Positions 40,342-52,300 of a stretch of 64,000 bases of DNA are shown here, piece by piece. Under the pieces are notes generated by a model. It saw only the letters and a program-made list of their open reading frames with translations. It searched no databases and had not been told where the DNA came from. The DNA comes from Opisthocomus hoazin (taxonomy: Eukaryota > Chordata > Aves > Opisthocomiformes > Opisthocomidae). The stretch's first letter is position 1, and every line of letters begins with the position of its first letter. The stretch is from positions 22,051,537 through 22,115,536 of the forward strand of contig NC_134428.1 of NCBI RefSeq assembly GCF_030867145.1, in the 5' to 3' direction. Both the position numbers and the translations under genes were made by a program.

Positions 40342-43300
40342 GTAAGGAGGGAGGGGGGCCCGCGGCCGGGAGGGCCGGGGCGCGGAGGAGGCCCGGCCAT
40401 CGGGGGAGGCGTGGCGGGGTCGTCCCCGTCCCCCCCCCCCCCCCCGGTGCCACCCGTTGAAGGCCGCAGGCAGCCCCGCCACAGCCTTCCCCCCCTCGCT
40501 GCCGCAGAGCGGGACCGGGGTCCCCCCCATCGCTGCAGCGAGGAGGGGTGGGAGCACTCCCGCACCCCCCGTCCGGCTGGCCTGCGGGGCCGTCAGCGCG
40601 GGGCTGCTGGGCCTGCGGTTGCGGCGTTTTGCCTCCCCGCCTTCCCCCCCCCCCGCCAGGTTGTTGCCCTGGGGAGCTGGTCCTTCTCGGGCTTGCGAGG
40701 CTTTGCTCGCTGTTGTTTGGGAAGGGCTGCTGCTGCTTCTTGATGGTGTCCAGCCTCCAGGAGAGACTGGGGTAACGCGCAGAGCTAGGTCTCCCCGGAG
40801 CTGCGAGGACTTCATCCGAAAGCTCGTTGTAGCTATCTTTTCATACAGCTTTTTTGTTTTCACCTGCTGTCTGTGTTGAAGCAGTCTGCCTCGGGCTTAA
40901 AGGTGTTTTTATGAGCCCGTGCTGCTTTCAGTTTTGATTTTGAAGAAGAGGCCTTCCTCTTGTAGTCTTTGAAATTGCACTTATTCGTGTTTCAGTTCTA
41001 GAAAGGGTCAAATAGTTCATGCTGCACACCCTGCAAATTATTGAACCATTGCAGCATATTTAGATTAATGCGTATTATTTTTTATACGGGGTATTTAAAG
41101 CAATTTTTTTTACTTTAAGAAATCCCTAATAGTTGGAATTAGAGCATTAAAGATCCTTTAAAGAAGGATTCGATTGTCTTAAATACCTAGGAGATGAAAC
41201 TGGGGGGCAATAGCAAAAGGACCCGTACTTGAGGAAGGAGGAGTTTTGTTTTAGGAAGTGAGTAAGAGGAAATGATTTCAGGTTGGCATCACAGAGCGTA
41301 ATCCACCTGTGTGGTGGTGGGTTTTTTCTTTGAACAAATTACTCGTTTGTTTTATGAGCAACAATATTGTGTCCCTGCAAGAGAGATCTTGGACTGTCTT
41401 CAGCACGTACTGGAGCAAATGGGAATTAGGAAGGCGAGAAGATTGGTTATGGTGACTGCCAAGATTGAGGAGAAAGGTCGCATGGCAAAAGGAAATACTC
41501 TGTTTGGTTCTGTAGGTTTTGTTGGGAGTGAAGAGATGAATTGGAGCTGGGTAGACTTGAGACAAGACACTTTTAACAGTAAATAACTTTACTTTTAAAT
41601 GATGACAGGGAGCTGTAGTCTTCTATACATTTGTAAGTCAATTGTCATCCATATGTTGATTCAAGCCGAAAACTTATGCAACTACTTTTCGCATTTTGTC
41701 ATCGAGTACCATGTAGAGCTCGCTCTATGTCATTGTGCGTGTAAAACATGCTCGTGATTTACTCGGATACCATCCATTTTTTACCTATTACTAGATAAAA
41801 CAAGTCGTAATAACTAAGAAATCGGTCACCTCTTTCTTTTGCAGTTTATAAGGGTTATTGTGTAAGTTTTTGAGTTAAACTGTGCTGTCCAACCTGGTGA
41901 TCTAAAAGCTTTACTATTTCTCCTTCCTGAAAGCAGCTGCCTGTTTTCAGTTGCACCTTAGCTTTGTGGAGAGCTATATACATTGAAAAGATCACCAAGT
42001 TGTGACAGAAAAAACTTACTCTGAACAAGAGAACTGCAGGCTTGACTTGAGAACAAGCCCAAGACAGAAGTGAAAAGAGAACAGGTGTAATATAGGCTTA
42101 TCTAGGTGGTCTTTGGCTTGTACACCTCGAAACCTTTATTCAAGGAAGAGTAAAGTGTGATTCCTTTTTAACTTTGAGTTCATGGGAGGGCAGGGGGAAA
42201 GGGACAAATGGTTAATGATTTCTTTCTTGCCATTCCTCAGCTGTGGATACTACTTTGCTACTTTTCCCATTTCATTTTCGTAAACAGCCAAAAGTGTTTT
42301 TCAGTTTCTGTGTTATAGCTGATTCTTTTGGTCTTCAGCATTCTAATGCCCAATGTACAGGTAGATTTAAAAAACATGTATTTTTTATATAGACTTTAGA
42401 TTAGCTGATGAGAATTTTGGTGATGACTCAGTTGATCTTTGTATGTGTTCCAGACCTTTGTAATTCAAAGTCTAGGGATACAAAGTCTTTCTTGTTGTGT
42501 TGGCATATTTTTGCATCTGCAGATGGTCATTATAGAAACAACATAAATAGCAAAAGGCTCCTGTTGGGTTTTTGGTTTTTTTTTGGTCTCAAAATTATGA
42601 GAATAATATGGAAGGCCACTTACTTTGAGACAAATTAGGTGGTTGGATGAGGTGGAAGAAGTATCCCTTCTTTCTAATAGTGTCTCAAAAGAAATCGCTC
42701 CAAGAAAAGCAGTAAGTATAAAACACTAAAGTCTTGCAGACTTCTTTGTGAGCAGCTTCTTGCTGAACCTCTTGTCTGATGTGGTAAGTCACCCAAATAA
42801 CCAAGTTGCATTCTAATTCTTGGACTGAGTAGACTTTAGTGGTTGTGCAGGTTCCTTATACTGAAGTTCATTTGATCCCCCCATCTGTGATCTTTTTTAG
42901 TTTCTTGTTTGAATAGAGGAACAAGAAGTCAGCCCTCTGGGTTTATTAGTATATTATTCTAGATATCTAGATCATTACCACTTAACGTGTGAGAAGAGCT
43001 GGGAAGAACTTACTAGGAATGAATTACCCTTTCTCACGCTGGGCCTCAGAAAGCTTGCTTATTTTCAACTCGTATAGCAAGTAACTGGAGTCATTTTCCA
43101 GACAGGCAAGGTAAACAAGTGCATATTCTTTCAGCCAGTATATGAAAGGCAAGCTTTGTTTACGTCTTCTCAGTCAGTAGAGCTGGCATCATGTCTTAAG
43201 GTGTGCTTCAGTAATTAGAAAAATCACTGACAGACAAAACTGGAAAATAAATGACATGGGTGCATTGTTGTTGTTACATTTAAAGCTTTTACCTTCAACT

Positions 43301-46300
43301 TAACAAGCTGACAGTTCCACTCATGCTCAAATGTGTCTCACTTACCTAGACACAGAGCCAATTGCTTTGTATTAGGTAAAAGATGGTACTTGTTGCTGGT
43401 AGGTATCAAGCTAGCTTCCTAGGCTTTGTGATGGGTTGGTAATTAATTATTGTCCCCTGTAGGAAGGAGATGAGCTTCGTGGTGGCTTTTAGCCTTGGGA
43501 AGCTGGATTGCTGGTAGTTAGAAGAATGTTGTCAACAGAAGAGTTGCTGTTGCTGTTCCCAGTTGTTTGCAATCCCTGGTGACTGAAGCAGATGTCCTCT
43601 ATCTCGCTTTTATTTGTTTGTTTTTCCCAGACTTAACTTTTGTTTTTACTGTTCATTCATGGGTGCTGTATGTAGTGGCATTGTCTCTTGGACTAGTGTC
43701 TATGTTATTGCAACTGTTGTCTTGCCTCTTTATTCTATATTGCCCTAAGCTTTATTTACATGAGAGTTTTGAATTACTGGCTGGGACTGGAACTCTGCCT
43801 GAAAACACTCTGCCTATAACGCGTCAGAAGTGGTTGGTCTGTGGCTTCTCTTTGATATAATGTGTTTTCATTAAGTAAAAACACGGAGAAGGTCATTTTC
43901 AGAAGATGTTGCTGTGCTTGTTTTGGACGTAGCCCTTTTCCCCAGTGAATCAATCATTGCACAACTCAGCATGACTGGCATTCTCTGACTGAGAGGCAGA
44001 GGCTCCAGCTTGCAGATGAAAGTGAAGTAACCGATCAGAATTCAGATATCGTGGCAAAACCATGCAGTAGCAGCTTGTGGGTGATCTCGGTGCTAGGTAT
44101 GTTTTAGCAGTTAGAAATCTTTGATGATAGATACCGGGTAAGAAGTACCGCTTAAACTGGAGTGCAATTTGTATTACTTCTGGGAGAACTCCTAAAACTG
44201 AGCACAGATACATTTATGAAAAATTAAACTCGCCTAACAAACTCATACAAGCTTTAAAACCCATAAACATAATGTAATAGAGTTTTTAAACAAAGCAGAA
44301 CTTCAAGATCTCAAAGCTTGTATGTATCTATAAAATAGATAAAACTTTCAGTCTTTAAGTTGCTACACAAATATTCTCAGAGAAATGCCTTTGGAAGAAC
44401 TTAAAAGTTAACTTGTGTGGTGTGAAATGTGTAGACCTGCTTGTGAAATGATTCAAGTTGACAGACTGTAGAGAAGTTTTAGTTGCTTTTTTAAAAATAA
44501 ATAATCACATGACAGCACTTGGAAACAAAATAGTCGCGGTAGCTTTGAAAAAGACTCCTGATGAAAGGAGAAAAGGGAGCTTTGCGTGTGGACTTGTGAT
44601 GGGAACGCTGGTGTATGCCTTACTTGCAAGGTCTTCTTTAGTCTCGGCTTTCATTTATGTATGGAGTTACACGTGACAGGCATCAGTCCGCAGATCTCTT
44701 CTTTCTGGTTTAATTCTGCCCTTTTCCGCCCCTGAATAAGTCTGTTTCATTCTGTCTTCTGAGCAAATGCTTATAGCTCTGAAGTTGTACAGCATGCTTC
44801 ACTTTGCAGAAGTTGTATTCTAGTTCCCTTGCTACGTAATGTTTGGATCTCTAGCAAACTGCTTGTGGTCAGAGTAAGAAGGGTTAGGTGCTGAGCATTC
44901 ACTCCTCTGCGTTTGCTTCCCCTGGGTTCAGGCGTCATTCACCTGTGACCCTTGAGCACAGGAGAGCTCTTTATTCCAAGGAGGCTTAAACCAAAAAAGG
45001 AAGGAAAGAGCAATCGCGTCGCTCTTGTGCTCAGGGAAGGTAGCTCAGAGAAGCAGTTGTATGGCGTGTTGTTCGCTGTGGTTGCAGCAGAGATAGCGGC
45101 TGAGGGTGGGCTTGCCGGGGGAACTGTTCCTCAGTGTGTGACGATTTGGATGGGAATTTAGCCTCAGTAGTGATGCTTACTTGGATTATGAACTTTCTGT
45201 GGTCCCAGCCTATTGCTGCGTATTAAGTGATGAGCAAGCGTGGTCTCCTTTTGCTGTAGCAGATTTAAGCTAGCGTTGGTTTTCTTTTAGTATAAGAACA
45301 ACGGGAAAATCTCCTGTGGATTGTCAGTGTTGCTGATAAATCTGAGTTTCTGTATTTAACTCTTGGCCAAAATGATATTCTTGACCTTTCTTTGAAGACA
45401 TGTCTGTAAGATGTTATGACTTTGGTTTCAGCAGATGTTTGGGAGGGGGAAATAAAGCAAAGTAGGTTTCCTTAGTAATTCTTATGTCACTTCATTGATT
45501 TTTCTTTTACTATTATTATTTTCACCCTCTTCATCATAAGCTTTTGTTCACAAGATGTTTTGTCTTTGGAAATTTACTTTGGTTTTGAAAAGAGCATTAG
45601 TGTAATGAGACTGTATCATAATGGAAGTAGGTTTAATTAACCAGCTATTTAAAATAGTGATGACTTTTGAAGTCGTGTTTGTGCTGGAGATGCAATTGAT
45701 TTTAATCCGAGAGCTGCCCTTAGTAGGTTCTTTCTGATTAATGTAGAATATTTCTGATTAATAGTTAAGGTCCTCCATGATACGAAAAGGGAAAAACTGG
45801 TTTTCTTCCTTCTGTGCGTATATTAAGGAAGCAAAACAAAGCCTGTATGATTCTCACCCATCTGAAAAAACTCGTTTCTAAAGAGCCAGAGAGATCGAAC
45901 CAGCTGATTTCCCACTCTAGGTGAGTGCACTTACAGTGAATGTCAGCATCTTGAAAGGAGTGTGTGAAAGATCTTACAACACTGTTAGCTTGATGAGGTT
46001 AGTTTTAATTATTTATGACAGGCGCTCTTGAAAATACTCTCAAGATTTATGTAGTCTTGGATCAGACTACTGTATTGTCTTTGAAAAAAGTGCGTAAACA
46101 GAGTTTCATAAATCACGGATATATTGGTAATTTTGTACTGAGCAGACAACCTTGATGATGAAATAGCTCAAAGTCTACAATCTAGGTGTATAATAGAGGC
46201 TACACGTAATAGAGCTAAAAAAAACCTGTGTGTAGCCTAATTTTAGCAGAAAAAAGGCAATTTTTTTGGATATTGATTTTTATTTTCAATTTCAGTCTCT

Positions 46301-49300
46301 CATCAGCTGCTGAAAATTGGTAATAATAAAGCGTAACACCCACGTTGTAAAAGGAGCCTCTGATAAGCTACAGTAGCTTCTTGTTGGCTGCTGTCTATTT
46401 GAGCAGTAGCTGAATGGCTTACTGAGCATATTTCTTCCCCATATGGTTGCACATTTTTTTGGAGGTGAGGTAATTTTGGCTAGATACTTGTTTTGTGGGA
46501 TTTGGCCATTTAGATGGCTCTCGGGTGTCTTAAGGGCTTAAGTGTAGTATCGGTGTGGGGGAAGATGGGGGATTTAATTCATTATGATTATGCTGGTATA
46601 GCTCAGCCTAGTGAGCTCTCTCATTACATATAAAAAGCTTTTTTCCAATAGTTTCATAAGAAGTAATTTGAGAGTACATTAAAAAAACCCAAAACAAACG
46701 CAAACTCTCTGAAACCAAGAATGCGGTTCTAGAAGAAAAATGGGTGATTTTGCAGTGATGCTTGTATACTGAAATGGATTTAATTATACTGACTGGAGCT
46801 GTTCTGTGTAAACAAATGATTTGTGACTTCATCTCCTTGATCCTGGAAGAAATAACAATAAGCAGTTGCCATGGATGGAAAGGTCTGTTCCGTGCTTCTT
46901 CATTTTGGCTCCTACTCAGTTTAATGATTTTTATCATGTATACAGCGCTCTTCCGTCGTTGTCGAAAGCTTATTTAAATGAGGTATAGGTAGTCGAGAGG
47001 ACAAGAGAAATGGTCTGTCTTACTGGTTTCAGTGATTCTGTCAGTAAAACAGTGATACAGCAATATTCTGCATTAAAAGTAGTAAGTACAATATGGGAAT
47101 CGGTGTTGCCTGGTAGTACACTCGCAAATAGCTGCTATGTGGAATTCTCCGTGAGGAAATCATCCTGTCTCTTTTGCAGATTGTTTATATTGCGAGGAGT
47201 CTTGTGACTCCATTTATTTTTAACTCAACTGAATGCTTGTTTGCTTTTATGAAGTGACAGTTTTAATGTCATTCTTCGTTAAAATTTCTTTTGAGGGAAG
47301 CAGTAGATGATCTAAGAAAAGCTAACTCATTACTTTTTTTTTTCTTGCAAATAAGTTTCAGGTTTTTTTCCACAGAATTTGGGTTTTCATTGAGTTGTAC
47401 AAAAGTGTCGGGGGAAAAACATTGAAGCATCTTTGGTGACTAATCAGGTAGTCTGCTGAACATACTGATTTTGTCTGAAGTAAAATTACATTCAGTATTT
47501 CTAAAGTGGCTTAGAGGAACAGCAACAAAATTTTGGTTTATAGTTGCTTCTCTGTCTCTAAGCCAAATGTGCTTTTTAAAATATCTCGGTTATTGAATCT
47601 GGGAAGGCTTTCTTCTCTTGCCTGGATGGTGCATATTTTAATTTGATGGTTTAAACCTTCTCAAATATTTTATTAATCAGACTGTGTCAGCTGTATTTTT
47701 TTCTAGAAGAGAAGGTCGTACAGAAGTTGATTTTATAGCTTGGGATCTTAATTTCAGTGCGTAAGCCATCTGAGGAACAATTTTTAATCTTTTGGATACC
47801 TTGAAGTTTAAAAAGGGTGCACTTTGGAGCCATGAGAGGGTAATACAGCAAGAGCAAGAAATCTAGGAATCTGTTTTGTATTCGAAATGCGGAACTAATT
47901 GTTAGTGCCTCTGAATTGCAGCGAATCGTTGCTGAGTTCAGAAGGGCATTTTGGGAGGCTGGCTGGCGGGGCTGGGTTTGAGCCTTGCGTTGAGTGACTT
48001 GCCACAGTTTGGCATAGCGAAATACCTGTTAGTGGAATCTAATTAGCTTTTCTCCATGTGTCCTGGCAGTAAGAAATACGTGAACTATAAGCATACTAAT
48101 ACACTTCTGCACAACTGCATTGACTGTTAACTTTGTTTTTCTGTGGCATAAAATTGTCCTCTGTGTGGCAAGGGGAAAGTAGGAACGTGCCCTTGTCTGC
48201 TGCCTTGATGTGTAAAGACCTGCAAGACAAGCCTAAAGGGTTTTCTAGCTTAAAATTTAAGACCTGTCTTTGACTCTGACTGGAAAAGCAATTAAATGGT
48301 TTGTGAGCTAAGTGTGAAAATTGAGTAATGGAGGAAAAGAAGGGTTAGTAGTCAATTTTTTAATGTTCTGCTATTGTTAAAATCCGTTTAATGTCAGTGA
48401 CCAGCATTTTTGAGAGGGCGCCTCTGATCAAAGGTTTGGCATGAGTATTTGTAAGAATGAGACCGAACAATGTCTGTTGGAGGTGCTAGAATATTATCAA
48501 ATGAAAACAGAAAATTAGAGTTGACGGTCTTTAATTCCTTTTTATTTTTTTTTAATGTGAAAGTTCTTTTGGGGTCGTGGGGGAAGGTTACAGTATAAAG
48601 AGCAAAAAATACCCAGACAGCCTGGTTCAAAAGGTCTTGGAAGTCACCTCTAATGATGATGCAATGATATAATTGGTTTGCATTACATTGTTCAAGTCAT
48701 CATCTTTCTTCCACGTTCAAGCTTTTAGGTTGTGTGGACAGATGGCCAGTGTGAACCGGGCAGTAGGCTTATGTTAAGCTGTGAAGTGTGAAGCAGGATT
48801 CCACACCTGGGGTAATTCTGAAGCTGTTTGGCCTTTCCAGAGTTGAGGAAGCTATCTGTGTCTATCATGCTGTTTTTGGTCAAGCTTTTTATTGCTTTTC
48901 TTGCTGAGCTAACCCAACTGGAGTTTTAGAATAGGGCAAGAATCTGTCCAAGGGTAATCACAGCTGATTTAGTTTATGCTCCTGACTGGCTTGTTTCTTT
49001 TTCAGATCCCTTGCAGTTGGCAGTAAATCAGGCTACAAATTCTTCTCTCTTTCTTCTGTGGACAAATTAGAGCAGATCTACGAATGCAGTGAGTATCTTC
49101 TTTTATTCTTTTTGTTTTCTCCCCTCAGTGGGCTTAATTTGGGAAGAATAAGACATGTTTCATTTTTTCACAGGTTGTTGGAAATTGACATAAGAGGACC
49201 CTTAAGTATATGATGAAATATCACACAAATAGAAAATGATGATTGCTGGCAGGGTAAAACTATATACCAGTGTTCTGTGTTTAAATTTAGCTGGTATGTT

Positions 49301-52300
49301 GTGAAATTTGGTAGTAACTATGGTAAGAACTCTTTGCTTTTCTAATTTTATGTCCAGTAGCCAGGTTGTGTAGCAGCTGGGCATAAAAATAAAGCACATT
49401 TACTGATGTGAGAGAGCATCTCTTGGGTCTTTATACTGGCTGTTGGAGCAGGCAAGCCCTTTATCAAAAGTGTTTAATTTACCTTTATCAAAAAGCCAAA
49501 ACCTTGGTTATCTTTTTTTAATCGCAATCTTTGCTGTTAAGAAGATACTTTTGACCATGCTAGCTGCAGGCCTACTCGTCCAAAAGGGTGAATAATCCAG
49601 ATTCCTAGAACTTCTCAATACTGATCACAGTTGAGTAGGATATGAGGTGAAATGGAGGGAGGCTTGAGGGAGAAGTGGTATCCCCTGTTTTGCCAGCAGT
49701 TCATTGACTTCTCTTTTCCTGAGGTGCTAAGAAGTAAACTGAATGCTGTGCGTGAGTGTCCTCGCTTGCAAACTCCGTGTGAACAGATGGTGCCAATAGC
49801 TGTGATGTCAGCATTTGTAGTAGGATCCTGGTGTATCGCGCTATGCAACAGAACTGTCCTCACATTCCATTCCCAAAGGGAGCTGACCCTGTGGAAAATG
49901 GTGTGTCATTCAGATCACCTGTTGTCTGTGGTGGCGGCCTGATTCTGTATACAGTCAGTGGAGAGGATTAATTGGAGGGTTCAAATTAGGCACCTGTGGT
50001 CAGGTTAAATTGTGTTGCAGCTTCATCTGCCTCTGAGTCATGGTCTGGTTGTACTGGTTAGTCAGTGGCTTGAATTGTATTTTATGCCGTTGAGTTTAGA
50101 TACCTGACCTCTATAGTATGTTAGGCATTCGTAGTATCTGACCTGGTATCACCCCAGGAGGCTTGGTGAAGATGATTCCTGTTATGCTAAATAAACATAC
50201 TGAGAGAGAGACTGAACTGAGCTTTGCAGGACTGCTGCTTCTAGGTAGTCCTTGGAAGAAAAGTACAGATTGGATAAAGCATCTTGCTCAAAATCTTGCA
50301 ATAAACTGATAAAGCAGCTGGGATTAGAATTTAGATCTGCAGATTCCAATCTTGTCTTCAGGCTGTTCTGGGTTACCTATACTGGTTTAACCTCTTTGAT
50401 ACTGTAAGTTTTTATCCATGAGTATTAAGTCCAGAAGTACAGAGTGTAGAATGTGAGGTAACATTTAGTAGAAAATTTGATGGTTTGACCTGGGTAAGCC
50501 AGCCTGTCTGGACCTCTGCAGCATACCTAAATATCTGAGATCTTTATTTTATGTACACAGTTGAATTTTCAGTTTTGGGCTTGCAAACCATGCCTGTTTA
50601 AAACTCAAATTGGGGGGTGGAGTGCTTCATATGTGTTGGGTACCTCCTTTCTGCAAGGACCAGTGTTTTCAGGCCTCTAGGACATGTGCCTCCTGCCTCC
50701 CAGTTTAGTTCCAGTGGGTCTAAAGTCTTGTGTTGTTCTGAGTGAGCACTTTTAAGGACCCCTCCCTCTCTTCTGTAAGATTAATCTGCTAGTTCTTGTG
50801 TAGGTGTCTAAAGTAAACTACAAAATATGCCCCAGCTGTCTTGTGTTTGAGAGGACTGAAAAGAGTGGGAGGTTTCTTTGCTCCCATCACTGACTTGTGC
50901 TGTGACTGTACGTATCTCCTAACTCCCTGCTCAGTTGATCCCCCTGTAAAAATAAATATTAGATTGGAGGGTGCTTTAAGGCTTAACGAATGCTTATAAC
51001 ATGCTTCATGTTCTTGGATTGAAAATGAAATAAAAGCACAGCTGATCATAATCTAGCTGGTTCTAACCAGCTCTTGTCTGTGATGCTACATGCTTGTGTT
51101 TATGAAACTGTAATCTTGTTATGTATTTGCTTGTTCTCCTCTCATTGCTGATACTTCAACCGTTTTGCAGTTCAGAGTGAAGAAGTTCTTCCTCCTGTTC
51201 AGCTGGAACTTCCTCTGCTTCAGTTTGTGCCCGTTGCCCCTTGTCCTGTCGTGGGCACCACTGAACAGAGAAGAACAAGAAGTTCTGTGTTTTGTTCTTA
51301 CTGCATTTTGAATTGGAGTTTCTGGCAATGCTCACTTGTGTAGTATAAAGGAGAAAATACAAATAGGAAAAAAAGATTATTAAAAGCATTGCTGTAGGAC
51401 TTAATCATAGGTTCAGAAGCACTAGTTAATTCAGTCAGCTGGATATAGGATGTGCAGTATAGCCTCGTACTCTGCTTGGGTGGTGGCTTGTCAGGAAGCA
51501 TACATGACTTGACAGCTGTGAAGAGATTGTATTGCTTCCTGCTGTTAGGGGAGGACAAAGGGACAGAGGTGCATCCTATATTTTTAAATGCATTTAATTA
51601 AAAGCCAATCACAAAGCCTTTCTCCAAAGGTAACTGTCTGCATTACACTACAGGAAGTCTTCTTATGGCGAGACTGCAGGACCATCTATACTTTTTAAGC
51701 ATTTTCCTTGTTGAAAGGGTGTTTTTTCCTTCTGTCTCTGACTGCTTAGTTCCTGACATTGCTTTTCCTTGTGCGCCTTCCCTCCTGCCCCACCTGCCTG
51801 AGTGCAGTGCAGGACAGCACTTTTTCCATCCGAATCTCTGCTGCTGTTCCTACTCTGAAATACCGTTTCTCCTGCCTGCCTGGGAGAGTAACAAATCCCA
51901 GAAGCTGGATGGGGAAAGCAGCTGTGCTCACCCAGGAGCAGGGAGCAGTCAGACCCTGTTTTACGGGTCCCTGTGCGCTGGTCTTCTCACTGTTGTGAAA
52001 GGATGCCATCATTTAGAAGGGCTCCAGGCTCAGATGGAAAGCTGATAACCTGTACTGTAAAATATTTGAGAATCTTTTATGTTACTAATGTGGTTCAAGG
52101 AACGTGGACCTCTGCATTTGAAAGTCTGTGCATAGTTTATTGAAGCAGATTTTTGTATTTTTTTGATGTGTTGCGTGTAGCACCAGGAAAATGGAGAAAA
52201 ATTCCTTGAAAACAAAGTCATTGCTAAAATGCATTATCCCTGTTTCAGAAGTGAGGAAATTGAATTTTCAAAGCCTCTGCGAGCTCTTTTGTCTTCTCTA

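Larger units (their letters stand above)
39740..40660 (+). promoter_or_regulatory. WIPI2: CpG-island promoter region of WIPI2
   Basis: A CpG-dense stretch runs up to and past the first coding exon. It contains GC boxes (CCCCGCCCCGCCCCG near 39964), two identical GCGCGTGCGCG strings at 40011-40021 and 40045-40055 that resemble NRF1 sites, and a GGCGCAGGCGCGG near 40086. A 13-codon upstream reading frame (40144-40185) lies before the start codon. The transcription start is not visible. Confidence 0.7.

Noticed and set aside
41311-41586. 91-codon open frame in WIPI2 intron 1
   Set aside because: It looks somewhat protein-like but matches nothing I know, lies in intron sequence without flanking splice signals, and is of a length expected by chance.
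51665-52045. 126-codon open frame in WIPI2 intron 2
   Set aside because: It has no recognisable domain and sits in unique intron sequence. It is most likely a chance open frame.
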